From: Desulfopila aestuarii DSM 18488
GTDB taxonomy: Bacteria > Desulfobacterota > Desulfobulbia > Desulfobulbales > Desulfocapsaceae
Assembly: GCA_945863875.1 (NCBI GenBank)
Contig: CAMBBS010000020.1
Location: forward strand, 1-64,000
Length of the DNA: 64,000 bases
Direction of reading: 5' to 3'
Shown here: piece by piece, positions 54,470 through 63,459 of the stretch
Numbering within the stretch: position 1 is the first letter of the stretch
Layout of the letters: every line of letters starts with the position of its first letter
Program-made: the position numbers and the translations under genes
Notes under the pieces: generated by a model
What the model saw: only the letters and a program-made list of their open reading frames with translations
Databases searched by the model: none
What the model was told of the DNA's origin: nothing

Positions 54470-54937
54470 ATGGATAAGCAGATGACGGAAACGTTGGAGG
54501 CGATATATGATAAGTGTCTCGCCAATGAAGACAATATTATTACAATATTGCAAGAAATACAAAGTAAAATTGGCTACATACAAGAAGAAACTGTTAACTG
54601 GTTTGCCGAACGTACCAGCATTCCAGCTTCCAAGTATTACGGAGTCGTTACCTTTTATTCCCAATTTCATCAAAACCCGCGCGGCAAAAATATTGTCACC
54701 GTCTGCTGTGGAACGGTTTGTCACGTCAAGGGAGCACCGCGCATCATCGCTAAAGTTCGCGAAGATCTTAAGTTGAAGGATGATCAGGACACAACCAGGG
54801 ATATGCTGTTTACCCTTGAGCGTGTCAACTGTGTGGGCGCCTGCAGTATCGCCCCGGTTGTGCTGGTGAACGAAAAGGTGCTTGGAAAGGTAACTCCAAG
54901 TAAAATTGTCAAGAGTCTCAAAGAATACAAGGGATAA
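54470..54937 (+). CDS. NuoE/HndA-like [2Fe-2S] subunit of NAD-linked formate dehydrogenase
   Basis: 155-residue thioredoxin-fold [2Fe-2S] protein (NuoE family). Four ligands: CCGTVCHVKGA and NCVGACSIAP (about 82-91 and 122-131). Family N-terminus with ILQEIQSKIGYIQEETVNWFAE. It passes electrons between the NuoF-like flavin subunit and the rest of the enzyme. I chose ATG 54470, 8 nt after AAGGGG; 54464 is also possible. Three nt separate it from the next gene, a tight operon. The paired NuoF and FdhA show that the product is not complex I but a soluble formate dehydrogenase. Confidence 0.92.
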   Translation: MDKQMTETLEAIYDKCLANEDNIITILQEIQSKIGYIQEETVNWFAERTSIPASKYYGVVTFYSQFHQNPRGKNIVTVCCGTVCHVKGAPRIIAKVREDLKLKDDQDTTRDMLFTLERVNCVGACSIAPVVLVNEKVLGKVTPSKIVKSLKEYKG

Positions 54938-54940
54938 ACC

Positions 54941-56722
54941 ATGAGCGGCGAAATAGTTGTCAATGTGTGCATGGGTACTGGTGGCATAGCTGCCGGTGGT
55001 GACCTGGTAATGGAGGAGTTCTCAAAACAATTCGAGGCTGCCGGCATTCAAAACGCCACTGTCAAAGAGAAGTGCAGACTCCATAAAGTTGGCTGTCGCG
55101 GGTTCTGTGCCCGTGATGTTCTGGTCGACATAACTGTCGATGGTGAGGTTTCCACCTATCAATATATTCAACCGGAGATGGTCAGCAGGTTGATCCAGGA
55201 CCATGTCATCGGTGCCAAACCGGTCAAGGAATGGCTGGTGGGTGATGATTACCACACCTTTCATGATAATCAGACGAAGATAGTTTTAGGCGACCTGGGA
55301 AAAATCGACCCTGAATCGATAGATGAATATCTCCAGGTCGATGGGTATAAAGCTGCCGAAAAGGCGCTGACCACCATGACCCCTGCGCAAGTGATTCAGA
55401 CCGTAAAGGATTCCATGCTGCGAGGAAGAGGTGGCGGTGGTTTTCCAACCGGGATAAAATGGGGCTTTTGTGCCGCCAACAAGTCGGACCAGTATTATAT
55501 CATCTGCAATGCCGATGAAGGTGATCCCGGTGCGTTTATGGATCGCTCGGTTGTTGAAGGAAACCCCCATGCCGTCATCGAAGGGATGATCATCGGTGCT
55601 TACGCAATCGGCGCCAGTATTGGTTATGTCTATATCCGTGCCGAATATCCCCTTGCCGTGGACAGGCTGCATCTGGCCCTGAAGGCCGCCAAAGAAAGAG
55701 GCTATTTAGGCGAAAAGCTTTTTGGTACTGATTTTAATTTTAAAATCAAAGTTAAACTTGGCGCCGGAGCTTTCGTCTGCGGGGAAGAAACCGCACTTAT
55801 CGCCTCGATTGAAGGTGAACGAGGTATGCCGCGGGCCAAGCCGCCGTTTCCCGCCAACAAGGGTCTCTGGGGCAAACCGACCATCATCAATAACGTTGAG
55901 ACCTTGGCTAACTTGCCGCATATACTTAATAAAGGTGCCGCCTGGTATGCCTCCATCGGTTCCGAGAAGAGTAAAGGCACCAAGGTTATTGCCCTGACAG
56001 GTAAAATCAGGAATACCGGCCTCATCGAGATTCCCATGGGCATGCCGCTCAAAGAGATCATTTTCAACATCGGCGGCGGCATAGAGGGTGATAAACTGTT
56101 TAAGGCCGTGCAGACAGGCGGTCCTTCCGGCGGCTGTATTCCCCAGCAACATATTGATCTGCCGGTTGATTACGAAGGGCTGGCATCCGTTGGCTCGATG
56201 ATGGGTTCCGGCGGTATGGTTGTCCTGGATGAGACCGACTGTATGGTCAATATTTCCAAGTTTTTCCTGGAATTCACCCAGTCTGAATCGTGCGGTAAAT
56301 GTGTCCCCTGCCGGATCGGCACCAAGCGCTTGCTTGAGATCCTCACCCGGATCACCGAAGGTGATGGCAAAGAAGGAGATATTGAGCTTCTGCTGGAACT
56401 GGCGGAGGATGTCAGAGACTCCAGTCTCTGCGGTCTCGGTATGTCTGCGCCGAATCCGGTTATCAGTACCATTAAATACTTCCGGCATGAATATGAAGCC
56501 CATATCAAGAACAAAAAATGTCCCGCCAAGGTCTGTAATAAGCTGCTGACATTTTTCATCCGGGAAGATATGTGCGTCGGTTGCGGCATGTGTGCAAAGG
56601 CCTGTCCGGTAAATGCCATTGCCGGCGAGAAAAAGCTGGCCCACAAGATTGACAATCATCTGTGTATTCAGTGCGGATCCTGTTTTGATGCTTGCAAATT
56701 CAGCGCTGTATTAAAGGAGTAG
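54941..56722 (+). CDS. NuoF/HndC-like NAD-binding flavoprotein subunit
   Basis: 593-residue diaphorase subunit. An N-terminal thioredoxin-like [2Fe-2S] domain (1-115; CMGTGG, CRLHKVGCRGFC) precedes the NuoF core: FMN/NADH site GRGGGGFPTGIKW (about 165-177), DEGDPGAF, GAGAYVCGEE-like GAGAFVCGEETALI, and the 4Fe-4S motif SESCGKCVPCRIGTKR. The C-terminus adds two 4Fe-4S ferredoxin motifs (CVGCGMCAKACPVNAI, CIQCGSCFDACKF), as in HndC/HydB of bifurcating enzymes. It exchanges electrons with NAD(P)+ and may use ferredoxin as a second acceptor. It is coupled to fdhA downstream (5 nt gap). Confidence 0.94.
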   Translation: MSGEIVVNVCMGTGGIAAGGDLVMEEFSKQFEAAGIQNATVKEKCRLHKVGCRGFCARDVLVDITVDGEVSTYQYIQPEMVSRLIQDHVIGAKPVKEWLVGDDYHTFHDNQTKIVLGDLGKIDPESIDEYLQVDGYKAAEKALTTMTPAQVIQTVKDSMLRGRGGGGFPTGIKWGFCAANKSDQYYIICNADEGDPGAFMDRSVVEGNPHAVIEGMIIGAYAIGASIGYVYIRAEYPLAVDRLHLALKAAKERGYLGEKLFGTDFNFKIKVKLGAGAFVCGEETALIASIEGERGMPRAKPPFPANKGLWGKPTIINNVETLANLPHILNKGAAWYASIGSEKSKGTKVIALTGKIRNTGLIEIPMGMPLKEIIFNIGGGIEGDKLFKAVQTGGPSGGCIPQQHIDLPVDYEGLASVGSMMGSGGMVVLDETDCMVNISKFFLEFTQSESCGKCVPCRIGTKRLLEILTRITEGDGKEGDIELLLELAEDVRDSSLCGLGMSAPNPVISTIKYFRHEYEAHIKNKKCPAKVCNKLLTFFIREDMCVGCGMCAKACPVNAIAGEKKLAHKIDNHLCIQCGSCFDACKFSAVLKE

Positions 56723-56727
56723 TGACC

Positions 56728-59412
56728 ATGATTACGTTGACTATTGATGGTAAACAGATAGAAGTCGCAGAGGGCACAACCGTTCTGGAGGCATCTCGGC
56801 AGTTGGGAATTGATGTCCCGACTCTCTGCCATGACGACCGGTTGAAGCCTTTTGGTGCCTGCAGGCTTTGTATTGTGGAAATTAGTGGTATGGCCAAGCC
56901 GGTAACATCCTGTACAACGCCGGCTGCTAATGGAATGGTGGTGAAGACCAACAGCGAAAAACTCTACCGTTTACGGAAAACCACGGTTGAGCTCCTGCTT
57001 TCCGATCATCCCAATGACTGTATGGTCTGTACCAGTTCCGGGGATTGTGCGTTGCAGGAGCTCGCCTATCTGTACGGCATTCGTGAAAACCGCTTCACCG
57101 GCGCAATGCGGGAGCATAATCGAGTCGACCATAACCCGTTTATTACCAGGGATCAGAACAAGTGCGTGATGTGTGGGTTGTGCGTACGTGTCTGTGAGGA
57201 GGTGCAGGGAGTTGGTGCCATCGGGTATGCTGAAAGGGGGTTTGAAGCAAAAGTCATTCCTCCGTTCGGCAAGGATCTTGATTGTGAATTCTGTGGTCAG
57301 TGCGTTGCCGTCTGCCCGACCGGGGCGTTGACCGGCAGACTCTGGGCCGGAAAACCTCGCCTGGAAGGGGTGAAGTTTACCGATACGACATGCACCTACT
57401 GCGGTTGCGGCTGTAACATTACCCTGCGCACCCACGGGGATCAGGTTATTCGTGTTGACTCGGACCCGAAGAACCATAATCGCGGCTGGCTCTGTGTTAA
57501 AGGAAGATTTGGTTACGAGTTTATCAACAGCGGGGATCGACTGACCCATCCCCTCATCAGAAGGGAAAAAGGCGGCCAGTTCGAGAAAGCCAGCTGGGAC
57601 GAAGCCCTTGATTATGTCGCCAAAAAACTGACGGATATCAAGGCTGAAAATGGTCCGGACGCTCTCGCCGGGCTCTGTTCAGCAAGATGCAGCAACGAAG
57701 AAAATTATCTCTTTCAGAAGATGTTTCGGGCTGGATTGGGTACCAACAATATTGATCACTGCGCCCGCTACTGACACAGTGCAACAGTGGCCGGTCTGGC
57801 CACAAAATTCGGTTCCGGGGCAATGACCAACTCAGTCGCCGAGATAGCCGATAATGAAGCAATTTTCGTCATTGGATCGAACACCACGGAAAATCATCCG
57901 ATCATTGCCTTGCGCATGAAAGAGGCGGTGGCCAAGGGAGCTCAACTGATTGTTGCCGATCCACGCAAGATTCCTCTGGTAAAATTTGCCACTCTCTGGC
58001 TGCGTCATCGTCCGGGTACGGATTCCACCCTGCTCAATGCGATCATGCATGTCATTCTTGACGAGGGTCTGGAGGATAAAGATTTTATCGCGGCAAGAAC
58101 GGAAGGCTATGATGCCTTTGTTCAATCCCTTGAACCTTTTACCGTCGAATACGGCGAAGAGATTACCGGAGTGCCGGCGGAAGATATCAAGAAAGCGGCG
58201 CGTATCTATGCAACAGCGGGCAATGCCGGCATATACTATGCCATGGGCATTACGCAGCATATCATGGGGACCTATAATGTATGTGCGGTGGGTAACCTGG
58301 CCATGCTGACGGGTAATGTCGGCAAGCGGGCTGCCGGCGTGAATCCGCTCCGGGGGCAGAATAATGTGCAGGGCGCCTGTGATATGGGCGGGCTGCCGAA
58401 TGTATATCCCGGCTACCAGAAGGTGGATGTGCCGGCCATCAAGGAAAAATTTGAAAAGGCCTGGGGCACTAGCCTGTCGGATAAAATAGGTCTTGCGGCA
58501 ACGGAGATGACCGGCGCCATGCTGGATGGAACGCTCAAGGGGATGTATATCTTTGGCGAAAATCCGGCCCTTTCTGATCCAAACACCACCCATTCGGTCA
58601 AGGCTTTTTCAGCCCTTGACTTCCTGGTGGTCCAGGATATCTTCATGACCGAGACCGCGAGGCTGGCCGATGTTGTCCTGCCTGGCGCTTCCTTTGCTGA
58701 GAAAGATGGTACTTTTACCTGCTCCGAGAGACGGGTTCAGCGGATAAGAAAGGCGGTTAATTCACCTGGTTCCGCGCAATCGGATCTGAACATCATCGAC
58801 CAGATTTATAAACGCGTGGTCGCATCCGGGGACTTAACCGAAAAGCCCAAAGCTGCGGCAATTTTTGACGAAGCGGCCGCTCTCTGGCCGGCCATGGCCG
58901 GCATAAACTATGAACGACTGGAACAGCAAAGTCTGCAGTGGCCGTGCCCAAGCACGGATCATCCCGGAACCGAATTCCTGTTCCAGGATACCTTCCCCAG
59001 GGAAGGAGGGAAGGCGCTTTTTACCCCCGTGCCGTTTGTCTCGTCAAAAGAGTTGCCGGATAAAGAATATCCTTATGTCTTGACAACCGGTCGGGAGCTG
59101 TTCCACTATCATACCGGAACAATGACCAGGCGCTCTTCTGGCCTCAATATGATCGCACCGGAAGCCTTTGTCGAAGTCAACCCTGCCGATGCCGACGTTC
59201 TTGGCGTAGCCCAGGGCGAGTTTTTAACGGTCAGTTCCCGGCGGGGCTCCATTAAATTAAAGGCACGGGTCAGTAAAATTGTCCCACCCAATGTGGTTTT
59301 TATCCCCTTTCATTACAGTGAGGCCGCTGCAAATCTGCTCACCAGCGATGCCATGGATCCGATCTGTAAGATTATGGAAGCAAAGGTGTGTGCTGTACGA
59401 ATCGAGAAGTAG
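56728..59412 (+). CDS. fdhA: NAD-linked formate dehydrogenase catalytic subunit with NuoG-like N-terminus, selenocysteine
   Basis: 894-residue FdhA, read through TGA at 57772-57774 as Sec349 ([24 protein letters not shown]). The NuoG-like N-terminus holds [2Fe-2S] (CHDDRLKPFGACRLC), the His-Cys cluster (HPNDCMVCTSSGDC), and two 4Fe-4S motifs (CVMCGLCVRVC, CEFCGQCVAVC). The molybdopterin part starts near residue 225 (CTYCGCGCNI...CVKG). With the two upstream subunits it makes a soluble NAD(P)-dependent formate dehydrogenase: formate to CO2, or the reverse. The ATG at 56728 follows AAAGGAG. It is the second, distinct FdhA in the window; the other is shorter and Hdr-linked. Confidence 0.95.
57787..57803 (+). 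promoter_or_regulatory. SECIS element of NAD-linked fdhA
   Basis: A perfect 6-bp stem with apical loop GGTCT, 12 nt after the TGA. The loop is the one known from E. coli fdhF, which supports selenocysteine insertion. Confidence 0.9.
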
Positions 59413-59464
59413 TCATTGCCGTATGCATGGCTCGTGTCGATAACAAGATAAAATATTTTTCATT

Positions 59465-59504
59465 ACGGGAAGTGGGGCAGTTGTTAGCCCGACTTCCCGT
59501 TTTT
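59465..59504 (+). terminator. Rho-independent terminator after NAD-linked fdhA
   Basis: A 14-bp stem with one mismatch (59465-59478 with 59487-59500), then a T-run. It ends the nuoE-nuoF-fdhA operon. Confidence 0.9.
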
Positions 59505-59602
59505 GTCGTCATCACGAAAAGAAGTCTCCCCCCGGCTTTCGTCCTGATTACCGGAGGTAGCGTTACAATTCAGGCGTTGAGTATATAAACAAGATAAACA
59601 AG

Positions 59603-59989
59603 ATGAGTGCGCCAATAACCCTTCGATTTGCAAAAACAGTGATAGTCGATTGCGAAAGTGTTATTCTCGTTCCTGAGATCGCCGTGCAGGAAGCTGGGTA
59701 TATCAAAACATTTACGGTAAAAGACAACGCCCACGCTAAACACGAATACCATGCTTTGGCGCAAATGGCCTATTTCCAGTTTCAGGATGGTGAACTGGAA
59801 ATCATGGAGATCGATGCGCCCTTGGCGATAACCTCGGGCGCAGATGTGACTGAAATAACAGGCGGCATGGTCCTGTATCGTGATACGGCCGGTTCGTTTC
59901 ATGTACTGGTGCATGCTTTGCAGAATAGAAAAAAACTGCTCGAAGCGGCCTACCGGTACTGTACTCGTTGGGTGCGTCTGGATATTTGA
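59603..59989 (+). CDS. Unknown small protein
   Basis: 128-residue protein, not recognised. It contains no signal or membrane segment and only two Cys; the N-terminal half is beta-rich with alternating hydrophobic residues (RFAKTVIVDCESVILVPEIAV), and residues 75-90 form a Thr/Gly-rich strand (ITSGADVTEITGGMVLY). It begins 100 nt after the fdhA terminator and is followed 25 nt later by the DUF166-like gene in the same direction, so these two are a likely operon. No strong ribosome site is seen. Function unknown. Confidence 0.6.
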   Translation: MSAPITLRFAKTVIVDCESVILVPEIAVQEAGYIKTFTVKDNAHAKHEYHALAQMAYFQFQDGELEIMEIDAPLAITSGADVTEITGGMVLYRDTAGSFHVLVHALQNRKKLLEAAYRYCTRWVRLDI

Positions 59990-60013
59990 TACGGTTGACG
60001 TGAGGAAAAGAGA

Positions 60014-60670
60014 GTGAAAGAAGATACGACGAAATCTCGACAACACATTATGGTCTTCCAGCAGAATGGGAGCGGCGAAAAAAAAATCAATGGCCTGAGG
60101 AAATACGGTAAGGATCTTTTTGACCTGGAGGTCATCAATATCGATGGAATGTTGCCACTGGTGCTCGATGACAGCAGTGCCTATCTGCCCGATGATATTT
60201 GCTGTGATCTGGTCCTTGATTTTCTTCGCCACAGTGACCTGTCGGCTGATTTAGCCGAACGGTGCATGAAAAAAGATATTCCGGTGGTTGCCTCCGGAAA
60301 GAAAATAGTCGGTAAAAAAGCTATTATGCCGCCGACCTGCTGCGGTCTTCCGCGACTGGATGGTCTTGGCAGCTATGGCGAGTATTTTGGTGCTCCGGAA
60401 TTTGAGGTTGAGATAGAAGACGGGAAAATATCGGCGGTCAAAGTGCTGCGCGGAGCGCCTTGCGGGGCTTCATGGGAGGTGGCACAGAGGCTGATCGGTC
60501 ATCCGGCCGATGATGCGGCCCGTAAAATCGGCCTTGAAACGCAGTTTTACTGTTATGCGGATCCTGCTGGCTGGGATCCCATTTATGGTAAAAGTCCGGT
60601 GCATTTTGCCGGCAAGATCCATGACAAACAACTCCGGAAGGCCATTGCGAAGGTGCTCGCGCTTCTTTAG
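60014..60670 (+). CDS. DUF166-like protein
   Basis: 218-residue soluble protein. The Cys pattern and overall design (VLDFLRHSDLSADLAERC; PTCCGLPRL; RGAPCGASWEVAQRLIG; FYCYADPAGWDP) resemble the DUF166 family found in methanogens and other anaerobes, whose function is unknown. Four to five conserved Cys suggest a metal or Fe-S site. The start is GTG at 60014 after GAGGAAAAGAGA. It shares a convergent hairpin (60701-60736) with rubrerythrin. The family call is by eye only. Confidence 0.55.
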   Translation: MKEDTTKSRQHIMVFQQNGSGEKKINGLRKYGKDLFDLEVINIDGMLPLVLDDSSAYLPDDICCDLVLDFLRHSDLSADLAERCMKKDIPVVASGKKIVGKKAIMPPTCCGLPRLDGLGSYGEYFGAPEFEVEIEDGKISAVKVLRGAPCGASWEVAQRLIGHPADDAARKIGLETQFYCYADPAGWDPIYGKSPVHFAGKIHDKQLRKAIAKVLALL

Positions 60671-60700
60671 GTGTGGCCTGTTTTTTTCTCGGCGGAAAAC

Positions 60701-60740
60701 AATCAAGGCCATCGCTTTGCCGCGATGGCCTTGATTCTTA
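60701..60740. terminator. Shared hairpin between DUF166-like gene and rubrerythrin gene
   Basis: A perfect 15-bp stem (60701-60715 with 60722-60736) between converging genes. On the minus strand it is followed by GTTTTCC, a weak T-run; on the plus strand none. Confidence 0.7.
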
Positions 60741-61313
60741 CCAGTTCTTTAGTAATATTTCAAAATACCCTGGTGGCTTGACGCACGCTGGACATTTGTC
60801 CGGTGGACTGTAGCCTTCGTGCAGATACCCGCAGCTGAGACATTTCCAGGTAACAGATTTTTCGCGCTTGAAAATTCGACCGGAGGCTAAATTTTCGGCC
60901 AGACCGCGAAACATGAGTTCGTGGTTTTTTTCAGAGACATTGATGGCATGGAAAGTGTCTGCTGCGCGTTGAAAACCCTCCTCCTCGGCCTCTTTAGCAA
61001 AAACCTGATACAGTTGGTCATGCACGTAGAGTTCAAGTTCTGCCGAACTGAGCAGATTGGCATGGGTATCTTTTATAACACCGGCTGGAAATTTCCCGGT
61101 GATCTCAAGTTCTCCACCATTGAAAAATTTAAAAAAACGCAAGCCATGTTCATATTCCTGGTGAGCGGTTTCGTCAAAAAGGTTAGCAATCTGAATAAGC
61201 CCCTCCTCACGTGCCTGGGTTGCAAAGAAATTGTAGCGTGTCCGTGCCTGGGCCTCGGCGGAATAGGAAAGAAGGAGATTTTTCGCTGTTTTGCTCTCAC
61301 GAAAACCAGCCAT
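60738..61313 (-). CDS. rbr: Rubrerythrin
   Basis: 191-residue rubrerythrin: di-iron peroxidase that detoxifies hydrogen peroxide in anaerobes. The four-helix diiron part has the Glu/His ligands in SAEAQARTRYNFFA, DETAHQEYEHGLRFF, AKEAEEEGFQRAADTFHAI and SEKNHELMFRGL. The C-terminal rubredoxin domain is present but shortened, with CLSCGY (about 157-162) and CPAC (about 175-178). Full-length and well conserved. The ferredoxin gene lies just upstream on the same strand (14 nt gap), and may be its electron donor. Confidence 0.97.
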   Translation of the reverse strand: MAGFRESKTAKNLLLSYSAEAQARTRYNFFATQAREEGLIQIANLFDETAHQEYEHGLRFFKFFNGGELEITGKFPAGVIKDTHANLLSSAELELYVHDQLYQVFAKEAEEEGFQRAADTFHAINVSEKNHELMFRGLAENLASGRIFKREKSVTWKCLSCGYLHEGYSPPDKCPACVKPPGYFEILLKNW

Positions 61314-61327
61314 TGGCAGACCCTCCT

Positions 61328-61519
61328 CTATTCCTCTATAGTAATTGCATTAGCACCACACTCGGCGGCCGCCTGGCGAACTATGGCTTCCAGATGTTTG
61401 GGGATGACGTCGTGCTTGACAATAGATACAAGTTGATCCTCATCATATTCGAAAACTTCGGGGCATAATTTGTTACAGTTTCTGTCGCCCATACACACTT
61501 TTGATATAATTGCCTTCAT
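61328..61519 (-). CDS. Single-cluster ferredoxin with Asp-substituted motif
   Basis: 63-residue ferredoxin. The cluster motif is C-x2-D-x2-C-x3-CP (CMGDRNCNKLCP), where an Asp replaces the usual second Cys, and the distal Cys sits in AAECGANAI with Gly in place of Pro. Such D-type motifs are known in single-cluster ferredoxins of Pyrococcus and Desulfovibrio, which can hold 3Fe-4S or 4Fe-4S clusters. The ATG at 61519 is chosen for its AAAGGAGGCAGTG site; a longer frame starts at 61552. It is 14 nt upstream of rubrerythrin on the same strand. Confidence 0.85.
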   Translation of the reverse strand: MKAIISKVCMGDRNCNKLCPEVFEYDEDQLVSIVKHDVIPKHLEAIVRQAAAECGANAITIEE

Positions 61520-61732
61520 CACTGCCTCCTTTAATGTCGTGTAGGAACGCACCCCGTTTTTCGGGGGAGCTCCGGAAAACCCACATTTACTCTTTGTGGA
61601 TAGGTAACCGCTAAGGGCTAATACAAGGGATCCCGATGTGTTCCTTTGTACCGGGGAGCGTGCTTATGTTGTCAATTGCCTGACCATATGGCACTAGGAT
61701 AATCGTCTCCGGCAAATCTTGCCACCGACAAA

Positions 61733-62992
61733 TTAGTCAAGTTCATATGAGGCCTTGAAAACAGTGTACGGAACCTGAAGATATTCAAGAACCTTACCCG
61801 TTTTCTTCCATTGCTGCTGATTGAGCAGCCTGGAAAAGTTAAAACTGATTCCGGCGTAAAGCGATCTGTTTTTCTCTACTTCCGTTGAGTCATAACCCCT
61901 GGAGTAGTATCCGCCATGTACTTCGACATATTTTAAAAATGTATTTTCAATGGAATCAAAGCCATCAAGCTTTAGTACCATGGAGTAAAACTGGTTCGAG
62001 TAATCGTCAAAGAAACTATTTGGTGCAACTTCCAGGACATATTCCACTCGAAAATCGATCTTCCGGTCGAGTTCGGGGTATCTGTCCATCAGCATACTGG
62101 TTAGTGCACCGAGGGTGTTCAGGGCCATATCTTCAGGGGAAAAGCCTTGGCTTTCACTGGTGCCGTCAAAAAATTCCATGACCGCCTGCACGGTCCAGGC
62201 GGAGAATGCGGCGTAGAGGTTGGCCGTCTTGGATTCATAACCATAGTACTTGTAAAGTCCGGTGAGGCCGTCCGACAAAGTATAGGTCGACCAAAAATGT
62301 CCGAGTTTGTCGGCACCGCCATATTTGGTGTCCGCGTTAAACCACCCTTCATCTCCCGTCTTCCAGTCGGCCGAGCCATAGTCCCATTCGCTCAATCCCC
62401 AGATTCCGATGAGAGTTGAGGCCGTCGCCACAGTGTAGAAAAGCTTTTTTTCTTTTGGCTGACGAGACCACCAGTTATCAGCAGCCGTCACCTTGGTCAC
62501 TGCGCTGGTTTCTCTAGCAGCATCGATAGCTGTTGGTGCAGGATGGGGCTGTGAAAAAACGGGAACAACTGCGGCCGGAGGAGGAACCTGTAATTCTCCG
62601 TCCATACGTGCACCATGCAAGTAGGCCCAGGAAAATGCCGTATCTTGAAAATCAGCGCCTCGCAGATCGGCGCCTTCGAGATCAGCGCCCCCGAAGGCGG
62701 CACCTTTTAGCCTGGTATTTTTTAAATTCGCCGCGGACAGATTGGTTAAATTGAGTTGCGATTGCGACAAATCAGCGCCCTGCAAATCTACCCCGGAGAG
62801 ATCCAGTCTGTTCATGTTGAGCCCAGAGAGAACACAGTCCCGGCATTTTCTCGTTTTAATAAGTTGCTCTAAATTCTCCTGTGGTGTAGCACTCGCGGCT
62901 GAGAAAGCAGGATGAGCATTGGCAAAGAGGAGTGCTTGGGCAGATAGAAGAGAAACAAGAACAAGAACATTTCTTTTCATAAAAAATTTCAT
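61733..62992 (-). CDS. Exported pentapeptide-repeat/DUF2279 fusion protein
   Basis: 419-residue envelope protein. Signal peptide (MKFFMKRNVLVLVSLLSAQALLF, cleavage after about residue 31). Then Cys pair (KCRDC) and a run of A(D/N)LxX pentapeptides at about 50-120 (LSGVDLQGADLSQSQ, GADLEGADLRGADF), forming a right-handed beta helix. A Pro-rich linker follows, then a domain with DKLGHFWSTYTLSDG and EFFDGTSESQGFSPEDMALNTLGAL resembling DUF2279/YfiM lipoproteins, likely near a membrane. Function unknown. The ATG at 62992 is chosen for the signal peptide; 62980 is also possible. Apparently monocistronic. Confidence 0.75.
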   Translation of the reverse strand: MKFFMKRNVLVLVSLLSAQALLFANAHPAFSAASATPQENLEQLIKTRKCRDCVLSGLNMNRLDLSGVDLQGADLSQSQLNLTNLSAANLKNTRLKGAAFGGADLEGADLRGADFQDTAFSWAYLHGARMDGELQVPPPAAVVPVFSQPHPAPTAIDAARETSAVTKVTAADNWWSRQPKEKKLFYTVATASTLIGIWGLSEWDYGSADWKTGDEGWFNADTKYGGADKLGHFWSTYTLSDGLTGLYKYYGYESKTANLYAAFSAWTVQAVMEFFDGTSESQGFSPEDMALNTLGALTSMLMDRYPELDRKIDFRVEYVLEVAPNSFFDDYSNQFYSMVLKLDGFDSIENTFLKYVEVHGGYYSRGYDSTEVEKNRSLYAGISFNFSRLLNQQQWKKTGKVLEYLQVPYTVFKASYELD

Positions 62993-63061
62993 TATTGAAA
63001 AAATACGTGTACATATCCTGTGAAGGAGGAGGGTGTTGCCGCTCAGAAATGTGCATTGCAT

Positions 63062-63459
63062 AAACTGTCTTCTTCAGTTGCGGGTAAGGAGGAAAGGTAA
63101 ATAATGCATAAAAGGAGTAATATTAAACAAAAAATGAGACGAAGAGTATCATACTCTAAGCCATTTGACTTCGTCAAGTGCTGGTTGAGATAACCTACCG
63201 GAAGAATTATTATATTAACAGCAATTCTATAACAACAATTATCTGTTCTGAGGGCCTGTCCACACATGACATGAACATCTTGCCCCTCATCTTCGGGCCA
63301 TCTTTGGCTGCAGCTCAATCGCAAAATTCTCAGCCTAGCGCTGCTGCGCGAGCGGTTTTGCGCTGATCGCCACAACCAAATCTGACTCAAATCTGAGCGT
63401 AATTGAATCCATGTTATTTGCAGAGTGGTCCTAAGGACGACGTACAAGGAGGTTGGGAA
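63062..63459. other. Intergenic gap with possible repeat remnant
   Basis: 398 bases. A GC-richer island at about 63250-63365 stands out from AT-rich flanks and contains a CGCAAAA/TTTTGCG inverted repeat (63320-63326 with 63356-63362). It looks like a piece of a dispersed repeat or an old mobile element end, but no transposase reading frame could be seen. Confidence 0.35.

Noticed and set aside
57772-57786. NAD-linked fdhA looking like a NuoG-like fragment plus a separate molybdopterin protein
   Set aside because: TGA lies exactly at the FdhA selenocysteine site and is followed by a GGTCT-loop hairpin.
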